NCBI GenBank assembly: GCA_028826165.1
Contig: JAPDFW010000071.1
Span: 372,001-436,000, forward strand
From: Anaeramoeba ignava
Taxonomy: Eukaryota; Metamonada; Anaeramoebidae
Direction of reading: 5' to 3'
DNA length: 64,000 bases
The notes below the pieces were generated by a model, which had not been told where the DNA came from, did no database searches, and saw only the letters and a program-made list of their open reading frames with translations. Positions 23,940-35,402 of this stretch are shown here, one piece after another (position 1 is the stretch's first letter; each line of letters starts with the position of its first letter). The position numbers and the translations under genes were made by a program.

Positions 23940-26626
23940 ATGTTAACAGAAAAATATCAAAATGAAAAACGAAAATTATATTTAGTTAGTATTGAAAATC
24001 TTCTTGCTTGGATTGTAAATAAAAAATAAATAAAATAAAAGAAAAAATTTTAAATAGAATTTTAATTACTTTTTTTTCTATTTATTTTGAAATAATGAAT
24101 TTTTATTAAAGATAACTGGAATGACCTCAATTGCCTATGTTTCAGTTATTAATTCAATTTATGAAGAAGATCTTTCAAAAGCTTCTTTATTTTATGGAAT
24201 TGTTGAAGCAATTTATTGTTTAGGTCAAGCTTTTGGCAATTGTTTTCTTGGTGTTTTTTCAGATAAATTTGGAAGAAAAAATACTTTTATTATTGTTCTT
24301 GCTGGTTTTGGTTTAGATTATTTGATTTGTTCTTATACTTCTTCTAAATTTTTAATTGGTTTGGCTAGATTTATTGATGGTTTGTGTGCTGCAAATCCTC
24401 AAACAGGTTCTAGTTATATTTCGGATATTTCTTCAATAGATAAATTTGCAAATGTGAATTATTTAAAATCAAAATCAAAATCAAAATCAAAATCAAAATT
24501 AAAATTAAAATTAAAAATTAAAATTAAAATCAAAATTAAAATCAAAATTAAAATCTAAAATCAAAATCAAAATCAAAATCAAAATTAAAATTAAAATTAA
24601 AATTAAAATTAAAATTAAAATCAAAATTCAAAATCAAAATCAAAATCAAAATCAAAATCAAAATCAAAATCAAAATCAAAATCAAAATCAAAATCAAAAT
24701 CAAAATCAAAAATTAAAATCAAAATCAAAATCAAAATCAAAATTAAAATCAAAATCAAAATCAAAATCAAAATCAAAATCAAAATCAAAATCAAAATCAA
24801 AATCAAAATCAAAATCAAAATCAAAAATTAAAATTAAAATTAAAATTAAAATCAAAATTAAAATTAAAATTAAAATTAAAATTAAAATCAAAATCAAAAT
24901 CAAAATCAAAATCAAAATCAAAATCAAAAATTAAAATTAAAATCAAAATTAAAATTAAAATTAAAATTAAAATCAAAATTAAAATTAAAATTAAAATTAA
25001 AATTAAAATTAAAAACCAAAATTAAAATTAAAATTAAAATTAAAATCAAAATCAAAATCAAAATTAAAATCAAAATTAAAATTAAAAATCAAAATCAAAA
25101 TCAAAATCAAAATCAAAATCAAAATTAAAATTTAAATCAAAATTAAAATCAAAATCAAAATCAAAATCAAAATCAAAATCAAAATCAAAATCAAAATCAA
25201 AATTAAAATCAAAATTAAAATCAAAATCAAAATTAAAATTAAAATTAAAATTAAAATCAAAAATCAAAATCAAAATTAAAATTAAAATTAAAAATTAAAA
25301 TCAAAATCAAAATCAAAATCAAAATCAAAATCAAAATCAAAATTAAAATCAAAATCAAAAATTAAAATTAAAATTAAAATCAAAATCAAAATTAAAATTA
25401 AAATCAAAAATCAAAATCAAAATCAAAATCAAAATCAAAATCAAATTAAAAATCAAAATCAAAATTAAAATTAAAATTAAAATTAAAATTAAAATTAAAA
25501 TTAAAATTAAAATCAAAATTAAAATTAAAATTAAAATTAAAATTAAAAATCAAAATCAAAATTTAAATCAAAATTAAAATTAAAATTTAAATCAAAATCA
25601 AAAATTAAAATCAAAATCAAAATTAAAATTAAAATTAAAATCAAAATTAAAATTAAAATCAAAATTAAAATCAAAATTAAAATTTAAATCAAAATTAAAA
25701 TCAAAATCAAAATTAAAATCAAAATCAAAATTCAAAATTAAAATCAAAATCAAAATTAAAATTAAAATTAAAATCAAAATCAAAATCAAAATTAAAATTA
25801 AAATCAAAATCAAAAATTATAGAATATGGGTATTTTTCATGCTTTTGGAGGAGGAGGAATTCTTATTGGATTTGGATTTGGATTCTTATTTACATCAATA
25901 GGAATATCACCAAGAGGAATACTAAAAATATCATTTTTGATCATAATAATTGATCTAATTTTTGTGATTTTTTCACTACCAGAATCAAAAACAATGCTTG
26001 ACACAGTAGAATTTGACTGGTCAAGAGCACATCCAATAGGAGCATTTCGATATTTCAAAGAAAGACCATTTCTGAAGAATTATTTATGGCTTCTTTTCTT
26101 AAATATTATGGCAGCTGGATGCACAATAGTTGTTTCACAATTCTATCTCAAATTGCGATTTAATTTATCAGGCTCAACAATTTACGCACTTCTTCTTTGG
26201 TGCGCAATTTGGCAAATTCTTGCAATGGGAGTTGCATTGAAAATTTTGATCCAAAAATACGGAAATAGAAAATCACTCATTTTGGGTTTTGTTGCCACTT
26301 TTTCTGCCAATTTTGCTTTTATTGTTGCTTGGAATTTGTGGATCATTATTATCGGTACTTTGGGTGTTATTGGAATAATCGCTTTTACAATTATACAGTC
26401 ATTTTTCAAAGATGAAACTCCTGAAAATGAACACGGTACTCTTTTTGGTTACTTGTCTTTTGCTTCAAATATAAGTCATATGATTACAAAGTATTTTTAT
26501 TCTTATTCTTTTAGTTACTTTACTTCTGGAAAACTAAATTTACCTCAAATTCCTTATTTTTTTGCTTCTTTGTTCGCTCTTGTTGCAATTCGTTTTGCAA
26601 TGAATTTGCCAGATGATAAAATTTAA
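23940..26626 (+). CDS. Major facilitator superfamily transporter
   Basis: Three exons: 23940-24014, 24112-24453, 25823-26626; 406 aa, the usual 12-helix MFS size. The loop 2-3 signature is present as GVFSDKFGRK (residues 72-81), followed by hydrophobic helices and LIGLARFIDGLCAA. Exon 3 restarts inside a glycine-rich helix (HAFGGGGILIGFGFGF) at the site equivalent to the start of helix 5. The cytoplasmic centre (PESKTMLDTVEFDWSRAHP) and six more helices follow. It resembles the TetA/DHA1 or SV2-like branch of polyspecific exporters; the substrate cannot be told. The second intron (24454-25822) is a 1369-nt repeat array. Confidence 0.88.
24454..25822 (+). repeat. MFS intron 2, AAAATC/AAAATT hexamer array
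   Basis: 1369 nt, nearly all hexamers AAAATC or AAAATT. Between the donor and the acceptor I find no G. The frames crossing it (LILILI, FDFDFD) are artefacts. Confidence 0.9.
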
Positions 26627-27055
26627 ACAGGCAAAAAAAAAAAAAAAGCAAAAAAAAAAAGGAAATCCAAAAAAAAAAAATTTTTTTTCCTCTTTTTTTA
26701 TTTAATTCAAAAAACTAAATAAAATTAAATAAATAAAACAAATAAATAAAACAAATAAATATTAAACAATTAAAATTATTTAATTTTAAGATCAATTTTA
26801 AATTTAAAATTAAACTTTTCTAAATAAAAAAAAAAAACTAAAAACCGTTAAAAATAATAATAAAAATTTTAATTAAAAAAAATTTTTTTTTCCTTGTTGT
26901 ATCAATAAAACTCATAAAAATAAATAAATAAAAACAAAAACACTTTCTATTTTAAGAAAAGAAAAAAAAATCTTCATTTTTGATTTTTTTTTTTTTTTAA
27001 TTTTTATTTTAATTTTAAATTCAATTTTAATTTTAAATTCAATCATTTCATTTTC
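26627..27055. other. Intergenic spacer, no gene seen
   Basis: A/T homopolymer-rich 3' flank of the transporter and 5' flank of the HMG-box gene. Contains an AAAAAAAAATTTTTTTTCC stretch at about 26671 and TCATTTTTGATTTT at about 26974. No frame with codon structure. Confidence 0.6.
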
Positions 27056-29314
27056 ATGGAAGGAGACAAAAAAAGAAAAATTGAAGAAGCACCTGCACCA
27101 ATGTAACTATTTTGATGACCCTATTCTTTTTCCGTTATTCTTCCTTTTGTCTTCTTTTTAACAACCCAAACAAATAAAATTTTTAAAACAAAAAAAAAAA
27201 TCACAGAAACAAATTAAAATTTTTTCTAACGTTTTTAAATAATAAATAAAAGTTAATTAACTTTAATTTAAATACAAAAATAACAAATAAAAAACAAAAT
27301 AATCTTGAAAACAAAAACAAACAAAAAAATCAAAAACAAATCCTTTTTTTGGATTTATTAAAATATTCCTAATTTCTCAAAAAGAGAAAAAAGAAGACAG
27401 AAGTTAGAAGAAAAACGAATTTAAAAAGAAATGAAAAATTCAATTAACAAAAAAATTTAAATAAAAAATTTAAAATAAAAAAAATTAAATAAAAAATTAA
27501 ATAAAAAATTTAATAAAAAATTTAATAGAGTTGAACCACAATTAGAAGAAGATAAAAGAATTAAAGTTGCACCTCCATCACCTCCAAAGAAACCTCTTAA
27601 TCCATACTTTCTTTTTTCCCAAGATGTTCGTGAGAAAATTAAACTTGATAATCCTGAACTTAAAGGTGGTGAAATTACTAAATTAATTGGCCAACAATGG
27701 AGAGATCTTGATGAAGCTAAAAAAGAAGTATTTCTCTTTTATTATTCTTTTAATTTTTAATTTTTTGATCTTTTTTTGGAATTTATTTATAAAATTAAAA
27801 TTAATTTATAAAATTCATTTATAAGATTAAAATTAAAATTAAAATTAATTTATAAAATTCATATTAAAATTAAAATTAAAATTAAAATTAAAATTAAAAT
27901 TAAAATTAAAATTAAAATTAAAATTAAAATCAAAATTAAAATCAAAATCAAAATCAAAATTAAAATTAAAATCAAAATTAAGATTAAAATTAAAATTAAA
28001 ATCAAAATTAAAATCAAAATCAAATATCAAAATTAAAATTAAAATCAAAATTAAGATTAAAATCAAAATTAAAATTAAAAATTAAAATTAAAAGTAAAAT
28101 TAAAATTAAAATTAAAATTAAAATTAAAATCAAAAATTAAAATTAAAATTCATTTATAAAATTAAAATTAAAATTAAAATTTAAATTAAAATTAAAATTA
28201 AAATTAAAATCAAAAATTAAAATTAAAAATTAAAATTAAAAATTAAAATTAAAATTAAAATTAAAATTAAAATTATAATTAAAATTAATTAAAATTAAAA
28301 TTAAAATCAAAATTCATTTATAAAATCAAAATTAAAATTAAAATTAAAATTAAAATTAATTTATAAAATTCATATTAAAATTAATATTAAAATTAAAATT
28401 AAAATTAAAATTAAAATTAAAATTAAGATTAAAATTAAAAATTAAGATTAAAATTAAAATTAAAATTAAAAAAATTAAATTTAAAATTAAAATTAAAATT
28501 AAAATTAAAATTAAAATTAAAATTAAAATTAAAATTAAAATTAAAATTAAAATTCATTTATAAAATTAAAATCAAAATCAAAATTAAAATCAAAATCAAA
28601 ATTAAAATTAAAATTAAAATTAAAATCAAAATTCATTTATAAAATTAAAATCAAAAATTAAAATTAAGATTAAAATTAAAAATTAAAATTAAAATTAAAA
28701 TTAAAATTAAAATTAAAATCAAAATTAAGATTAAGATTAAAATTAAAATTAAAATCATTTATGAAATTAAAATCAAAATTAAAATTAAAATCAAAATTAA
28801 AATTAAAATCAAAACCAAAATTAAAATTAAAATTAAAATCAAAATTAAAATTAAAATTCATTTATAAAATTAAAATTAAAATTAAAATTAAAATTAAAAT
28901 TAAAATTAAAATTAAAATTAAAATTAAAATTAAAATTAAAATTAAAATTAAAATCAAAATTCATTTATAAAATTAAAATTAAAATTAAAATTCATTTATA
29001 AAATTAAAATCAAAATTAAAATTCATTTATAAAATTAATATCAAAAACAGGAATATAAAGCAAAACACAAGCAATTAATGGAAAAATATAATGAAGAAAT
29101 TAAAGAATATCAAGAGAAATATCCATTTCCAGTACAACCATCAGAAGAATCTGATATTTCTGAAAGTAGTGAACAAGAAGATGAAAGTGATGAAGATTTT
29201 CAAGTAAAAGAAGAAGAAACAGATTCAGAAAAGGAAAAGGATGAGTATTATGAATATCTAGAAAATGATGAAGACGATGAAGATGATGCTACCGATGATT
29301 CAGATTCAGATTAA
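27056..29314 (+). CDS. HMG-box chromatin protein with acidic tail (HMGB-like)
   Basis: Three exons: 27056-27102, 27529-27727, 29051-29314; 169 aa. A basic start (MEGDKKRKIEE) leads into one canonical HMG box from about residue 35 to 105: PPKKPLNPYFLFSQDVREKI, then GGEITKLIGQQWRDLDEAKK and KHKQLMEKYNEEIKEYQEKY. The rest is Glu/Asp/Ser-rich (SDISESSEQEDESDEDF, ending DDSDSD). Single-box proteins with acidic tails bind and bend DNA without sequence preference and mobilise nucleosomes. Two of the introns are large: 27103-27528 (426 nt) and 27728-29050 (1323 nt). Confidence 0.93.
27728..29050 (+). repeat. HMG-box gene intron 2, AAAATT array with CATTTATAAAATT spacers
   Basis: 1323 nt of AAAATT/AAAATC hexamers, broken every 100-200 nt by TTCATTTATAAAATTA. 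Unlike the MFS intron it has a few G's (TTAAGATT units), so AG dinucleotides are not fully excluded. Confidence 0.88.
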
Positions 29315-29640
29315 ATTCCTTGTTTCCTTTATTCAAGAAAATGATTAATCCACTTTCCAAATTTTTCATTTTCATTCCATTTTTTTTTTTCATTTTGTTT
29401 TTCATCTTTTTTTCTCCTTTTTTTTTTCATTCCTCTTTTTTTTTTTTTCATTCATTGATTCTTTCTTTTCTTGTAAGGGAATTTTCCTTTCAAAAACAAG
29501 AAAAAAAAAACTTATCATTTCAATTCAATTTTTTTTATTTTTTCTTTTATTTTTTTTAAAACCAAAAAATTTAAAAACAAAATTTAAATTTCATTTTTTT
29601 TTTCATTTTTTTTTTCATTTCTTTTCCTTCTTATTTACAA

Positions 29641-31620
29641 ATGGAAAATCAACCCAAAAGACAAAAAAATAATAAAAATAAAAATAAAAAAGAAAATATT
29701 TCATTAAATATTTTATCAAATGAAAATCCATCACAAGAATTAATTTCAAATTCAAGAAATTTAACAGAAAATCAAAAAATGAAAAATTCAAAAAAAAGGA
29801 AACAAGATTTAAAAAAAAATGAAAGTGAAAATGAAAGTGAAAATGAAAGTGGAAATGAAAATGAAAATGAAAGTGAAAATGAAAGTGAAAATGAAAGTGA
29901 AAGTGAAAATGAAAATGAAAACGAAAATCAATTTAAAAATCAAAATCAATATCAATTAAGAAGTCAATTAAGAAATCAATTTAGAAATCAATTTGAAAAT
30001 CAAAATCAATTTAAAAATCAATATCAAAACCAATTAAGAAATCAATTTGAAAATCAATTTAAAAATAAATTTGAAAGTGAAAAAGAAAAAAAAGATAAAG
30101 AAAAAAAAGATGAAGATTTACAATTAGCTTTAAAATTACAAGCAGAATTTGATGAAGAAAATAAAATTTGGGAAAAAAATCAAAATTTAGCAAAAAACGA
30201 TGAACAATATGCACGCAATCTACAAGAAAAATATATAAGCGAAGTAAGAGAAATCTTGGAAGAAAGAGAAGAAGAACAAAATGGTGAAGATGATGAAGAT
30301 GAAAATGCACATATTCAAGAATATGAAACTGAACCAGAAACAGAAACAGATTCAGAAACAGATTCAGAAACAATTTCAGAAGATGAATATGAAAGAGGAG
30401 AATATTTAGATGAAGAAAGAGATCAAGAATATATTCCTCCTGATGATTATCTTGATGATTCTGATTCAGATACAAATGTTGAAGCTTTTCCTACTCCTGT
30501 TTCTTATCATACAACTAGATTTATAACAAGAAATCATTCTTCTCATCATAATGATCATACAAATGACCATTATTCTCATTATTCTAAACCAAGAAATTCT
30601 ATTTCGAGATTGGTTCAACAATTACCAACAAGAGTTTTAAAGAAAGAAACATTAAATGAATCAGATTCAAAGTTAATATTCAATTTAAACATTTAATTTA
30701 AATATTCAATTTAAATATTCAATTAAATATTAATCAATTTAAATATTTAATTTAAATATTAATCAATTTAAATAATTTAATATTCAATTTTAATATTCAA
30801 TTTAAATATTCAATTTAAATATTCAATTTTAAATAATTTCAATATTCAATTTAAATAATATTCAATTTAAATATTCAATTTAAATAATAATTAAATAATC
30901 AAATTAAATATTCAATTTAAATAATCAATTTAAATAATCAATTTAAATAATTAAATAATCAATTTAAATAATTAAATAATCAATTTAAATAATATTCAAT
31001 TTAAATATTAATCAATTTAAATATTCAATTTAAATAATTTAATATTCAATTTAATATTCAATTTAAATAATTAAATAATCAATTTAAATAATTTAATATT
31101 CAATTTTAAATAATATTCAATTTAAATAATCAATTTAAATAATCAATTTAAATAATTAATTTAAATATTTATTATTGAATTTAAATATTTTATTTAAATA
31201 TTCAATTTAAATATTAATCAATTTAAATAATCAATTTAAATATTCAATTTAAATAATCAATTTAAATAATTAATTTAAATATTCAATAATCAATTTAAAT
31301 ATTCAATTTAAATATTCAATTTAAATATTCAATATTCAATTTAAATATTCAATTTAAATAATTTATTATTGATTTAAATATTTTATTTAAAAGATGTGTT
31401 ATTTGCTTAGAAGATTACCAAGATAATGATGTCGTTAAAGTATTGCCTTGTTTCCATTTTTTTCATAAAGAGTAATTTTATTAAATTTTTTTTTCCGATT
31501 TCCAATTTACTCATTTCTTTTCCTTTTTTTTTAATTAGTTGTATTGACCGATGGCTTTCAAATCATACACAATGTCCAGTTTGCAAAACATCTGTCAATA
31601 TACAAAACAAATATAAATAA
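29641..31620 (+). CDS. RING-H2 finger protein, probable E3 ubiquitin ligase
   Basis: Three exons: 29641-30671, 31394-31471, 31539-31620; 396 aa. A long charged N-terminal region has Ser-Glu-Asn repeats (60-95) and Asn-Gln-Phe repeats (95-145), then two amphipathic DLQLALKLQAEFDEE and DEQYARNLQEKY helices that resemble ubiquitin-interacting or coiled segments. The C-terminal RING is complete: Cys345, Cys348, Cys363, His365, His368, Cys371, Cys382, Cys385 (CVIC, CFHFFHKDC, CPVC), with the usual Trp375. No signal peptide or membrane helix. The RING is split by a 67-nt intron, and the first intron (30672-31393) is a repeat array. Likely E2-dependent ubiquitin transfer; target unknown. Confidence 0.9.
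30672..31393 (+). repeat. RING gene intron 1, TTTAAATATTCAA array
   Basis: 722 nt of TTTAAAT-AATATTCAA-type units. C is common, G rare and only in TTGA context. Confidence 0.85.
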
Positions 31621-31800
31621 AATAAAGAAAACAAAATCTTGACTTATTTTTTCTTTTTATTTTTTATGTTATGACTAATTTTTATTATTTTATGAGTAAT
31701 TTTGATTAAAAGAAAAAAATAAATTAAAAAAGTTTTTTTTTTCCGTTTTTCATTTTTCATTTTTCTTTTTTTCTATTTTTTTAATTTTATTAAATATTTT

Positions 31801-32249
31801 ATGAGTGAAATTGGTTCGTTATTTTAATTAAAGTTTTTTCTTCAAATAATTTAAAATTTTAATTTAAAATTTTTAATTTAAAAAATTTTAATAATCCAGA
31901 AGAATATTCATCACCAAAAAATAACGACGACTTTAATGAAGATCTTTCATCAACAAATCAGAATGAAATGATTATTTTGGAAGAAATTAAACGGATGAAA
32001 CAAAGTGTTTTTGACCTTGAAAAACGAGCATTTCAACAAAAACAAAAGCAAAACGAAAATGAAATTGAAAAAAAAGATGAAAAAAACACAAATTCAACCG
32101 TTCAAAATCAAAAAATAGATTCAAACAATGAAGAACAAGATGAGGACGATCAAAAAAGTGATGAAAAATCAAATGAAGATGATTTTAAAGAAGACAACGA
32201 ATTGCAAAGTATTTTACAAGAAACAACATTAAATGATGTATTTAAATAA
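31801..32249 (+). CDS. Small acidic coiled-coil protein, unrecognised
   Basis: Exon 1, 31801-31813 (MSEI plus one base), spliced to 31900-32249 gives 120 aa. A short helix (ILEEIKRMKQSVFDLEKRAFQ) is followed by Gln/Asn/Glu-Lys and Asp-rich sequence. I recognise no family. A TCATTTTTCATTTTTC element at about 31749-31764 lies upstream, as at other starts, and supports it as a real gene. It sits between the RING and RRM genes on the same strand. The donor GTTCGT is weak, so the first exon is less sure than the second. Confidence 0.55.
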
Positions 32250-32385
32250 AAAAAAAGAAACAATTTTTTGAATAAAAAAAAGAGAAAAACTTAAATTGAA
32301 AAAAACCCAAAATCAATTATAAAAAAAAAAGCAAAAATTCCAAAAAGAAAAAAAAGAAAAAAAAGAAAATGTGGAACAAATTGAG

Positions 32386-33684
32386 ATGAATAAAAATGAA
32401 AGAAAAACGGAAGAAAAACAAAAAGAAAAAGATGATCCAAAAGAAGAAACATCACTGGAAGAAGATCAAGAAGAAACATTTGCAGCTAAAATTCGGGATG
32501 GATTTATTCCACATTCAGGAGATGAATATGAAAAAAATGTGGAATCAAGAGGAGAACATTCAAGGAAACATCGAAGAAGTGAAACACGAGAAGATGATGG
32601 TCCTTCAGAGATTTTTGTTGGAAATCTTTCGTATAATGCAACAAAAGAGCATTTAATCGAGAAATTCAAGGATATTGATACAATAGTGTAAATTAAAATT
32701 TATTTATAAAATTAAAATTTGAATTAAAATTTAAATTAAAATCAAAATCAAAATTAAAATTAAATTAAAATTAAATTTAAAATCAAAATTAAAATCAAAA
32801 TTAAAATTAAAATTAAAATCAAAATTAAAATCAAAATTAAAATCAAAATTAAAATTAAAATTCATTTAAAATTAAAATTAAAATTAAAATCAAAATCAAA
32901 ATTAAAATTCATTTATAAATAAAATCAAAATTAAAATTAAAATCAAAATTAAAATTCATTTATAAAATTAAAATTAAAATTAAAATTAAAATTAAAATTA
33001 AATTTAAATTTAAAATTCATTTATAAAATTAAAATCAAAATTAAAATTCATTTATAAAATTAAAATTCATTTATAAAATTAAAATTCATTTATAAAATTA
33101 AAATTAAAATCAAAATTAAAATTAGTGATGCTCACATTATATTAGATCCACATAATGGAAGGTCTCGGGGATTTGGATTTGTGAAATTCGAGCAATCAAA
33201 ATCAGCAGCAAAAGCCTGCAAGTTAAAAAGTAATGAAGTAATCCTTGGACGACCTATACGGATAAATCTAGCAAGTGAGAAAAGATACGATCATCCCAAA
33301 AGAGAAAATATTCGACAATTTTCATCAAAAGAAGAAAACTGGAGCCCACGACGCTCAGGAAACTCTACTCACTCACGAAACAAAGAACCCACAATTCGTC
33401 ACAGCTCGAAAGGCTTGAGCGGTTTCTCTCCCTCTCTTCCCAATCTCTCACAAAATCCTTTAACATCTCCTACTATTCTTCCTTCTCTTTTTCCAAATTC
33501 TTTTTTAAATCCAAAACAATTATTTCCTTTACAATCACAAATAAATCCTCAATCTCATTTGGAGTTAATTCAACATGCCCTTGGGTTGAAAAACTTAAAC
33601 CCAAATGTCTCTTCTCTTGCTGCCTTAATGAGCCAATCTCAAAAAAGAAACTTCAATAATTTAAATAATAATCAATTTAAATAA
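32386..33684 (+). CDS. Single-RRM RNA-binding protein
   Basis: Two exons, 32386-32687 and 33126-33684, 286 aa. Start chosen at the first in-frame ATG (MNKNERKTEE). A charged N-terminal 70 residues precede one RRM: RNP2 IFVGNL (76-81) and RNP1 RGFGFVKF (115-122), with SAAKACKLKSNEVILGRPIR closing the fold. The layout is like nucleolin/NSR1-type RRMs or eIF4B-like proteins, but a single RRM is not enough to choose. The tail is Ser/Pro/Leu-rich and ends within the start of the downstream repeat. The intron (32688-33125) interrupts the RRM between the first helix and strand 2. Confidence 0.88.
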
Positions 33685-34970
33685 TAATCAATTTAAATAA
33701 TAATCAATTTAAATAATAATCAATTTAAATATTCAATTTAAATAATAATCAATTTAAATAATCATTTAAAAATAATCAATTTAAATAATATTCAATTTAA
33801 ATAATCAATTTAAATATTATTCAATTTAAATATTCAATTTAAATATTATTCAATTTAAATATTCAATTTAAATATTCATCAATTTAAATAATAATCAATT
33901 TAAATAATATTCAATTTAAATAATATTCAATTTAAATAATCAATTTAAATAATCTTCAATTTAAATAATCTTCAATTTAAATAATATTCAATTTAAATAA
34001 TAATCAATTTAAATAATATTCAATTTAAATAATAATCAATTTAAATATTCAATTTTAAATAATATTCAATTTAAATAATATTCAATTTAAATATTATTCA
34101 ATTTAAATATTCAATTTAAATAATCAATTTAAATATTCAATTTAAATAATAATCAATTTAAATATTCAATTTAAATAATAATCAATTTAAATAATATTCA
34201 ATTTTAAAAATATTAATAATTAAATTTAAATAATAATCAATTTAAATAATAATCAATTTAAATAATAATCAATTTAAATATTCAATTTAAATATTCAATT
34301 TAAATATTCAATTTAAATATTCAATTTAAATAATAATCAATTTAAATATTCAATTTAAATAATATTATTCAATTTAAATAATATTCAATTTTAATATTCA
34401 ATTTAAATAATTTCCATTTAAATAATATTCAATTTAAATAATAATCAATTTAAATAATCAATTTAAACAATATTCAATTTAAATAATAATCAATTTAAAT
34501 AATAATCAATTTAAATAATATTCAATTTAAATAATAATCAATTTAAATAATTTAATTTAAATAATATTCAATTTAAATAATAATCAATTTAAATAATATT
34601 CAATTTAAATATTCAATTTAAATAATCAATTTAAATAATATTCAATTTAAATAATCAATTTAAATAATCAATTTAAATATTCAATTTAAATAATATTCAA
34701 TTTAAATAATCTTCAATTTAAATAATAATCAATTTAAATAATATTCAATTTAAATAATAATCAATTTAAATAATAATCAATTTAAATAATAATCAATTTA
34801 AATAATAATCAATTTAAATAATATTTAATTTAAATATTCAATTTAAATAATATTCAATTTAAATAATCAATTTAAATAATATTCAATTTAAATAATATTC
34901 AATTTAAATAATATTCAATTTAAATAATAATCAATTTAAATAATATTCAATTTAAATAATTTCCATTTTT
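33685..34970. repeat. AATTTAAATAATATTC tandem array between convergent genes
   Basis: About 1.3 kb of 12-16 bp units (CAATTTAAATAATAAT, CAATTTAAATATT). It begins inside the last codons of the RRM gene, so the C-terminus Asn-Asn-Gln-Phe-Lys is encoded by the first unit. Confidence 0.9.
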
Positions 34971-35402
34971 TTAATTAAGGAAATCCACTTTTTTTTATTC
35001 AATTCAATTTATCTCAATTTATCTCAATTTATCTGAATCTCAATTTTAAATTTAAATTGTTTTCTTTCTTTTAATTTGTTTGGATTTCTTCGAGATTCTT
35101 TTTAATTTCTCTTTTTCTCTTTTCCTTTTTCATAAAGTTTTTAAGTTTTATTTAAATTTTTGTTTTAAAATTGTTTTAAAATTGTTTTAAATTTTTGTTT
35201 AATTTTTTGTTTATTTTTTGAAAGGAAACATTAGTTCATTAAGAAAAAATGTAAATAATACTTTCAAAAAAAAAAAATACTTAAAGAAGCTTAAAAAAAA
35301 AAACTTGAGATTCTGCAAAAATACAAAAAAAAAAAATTATTAAAAATCAAATCAAAAAAAAAAAAGTAAAATGAAAATTTTTTTTTCAATTAAATTAATC
35401 AA
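34971..35402. other. Spacer with no gene
   Basis: A/T-rich 3' flank of the GATA gene with T-rich and A-rich runs. No coding frame, RNA gene or repeat unit longer than a few bases was seen. Confidence 0.5.

Noticed and set aside
24621-25813. Minus-strand ILILIL/FDFDFD frames
   Set aside because: They lie wholly inside the MFS intron array.
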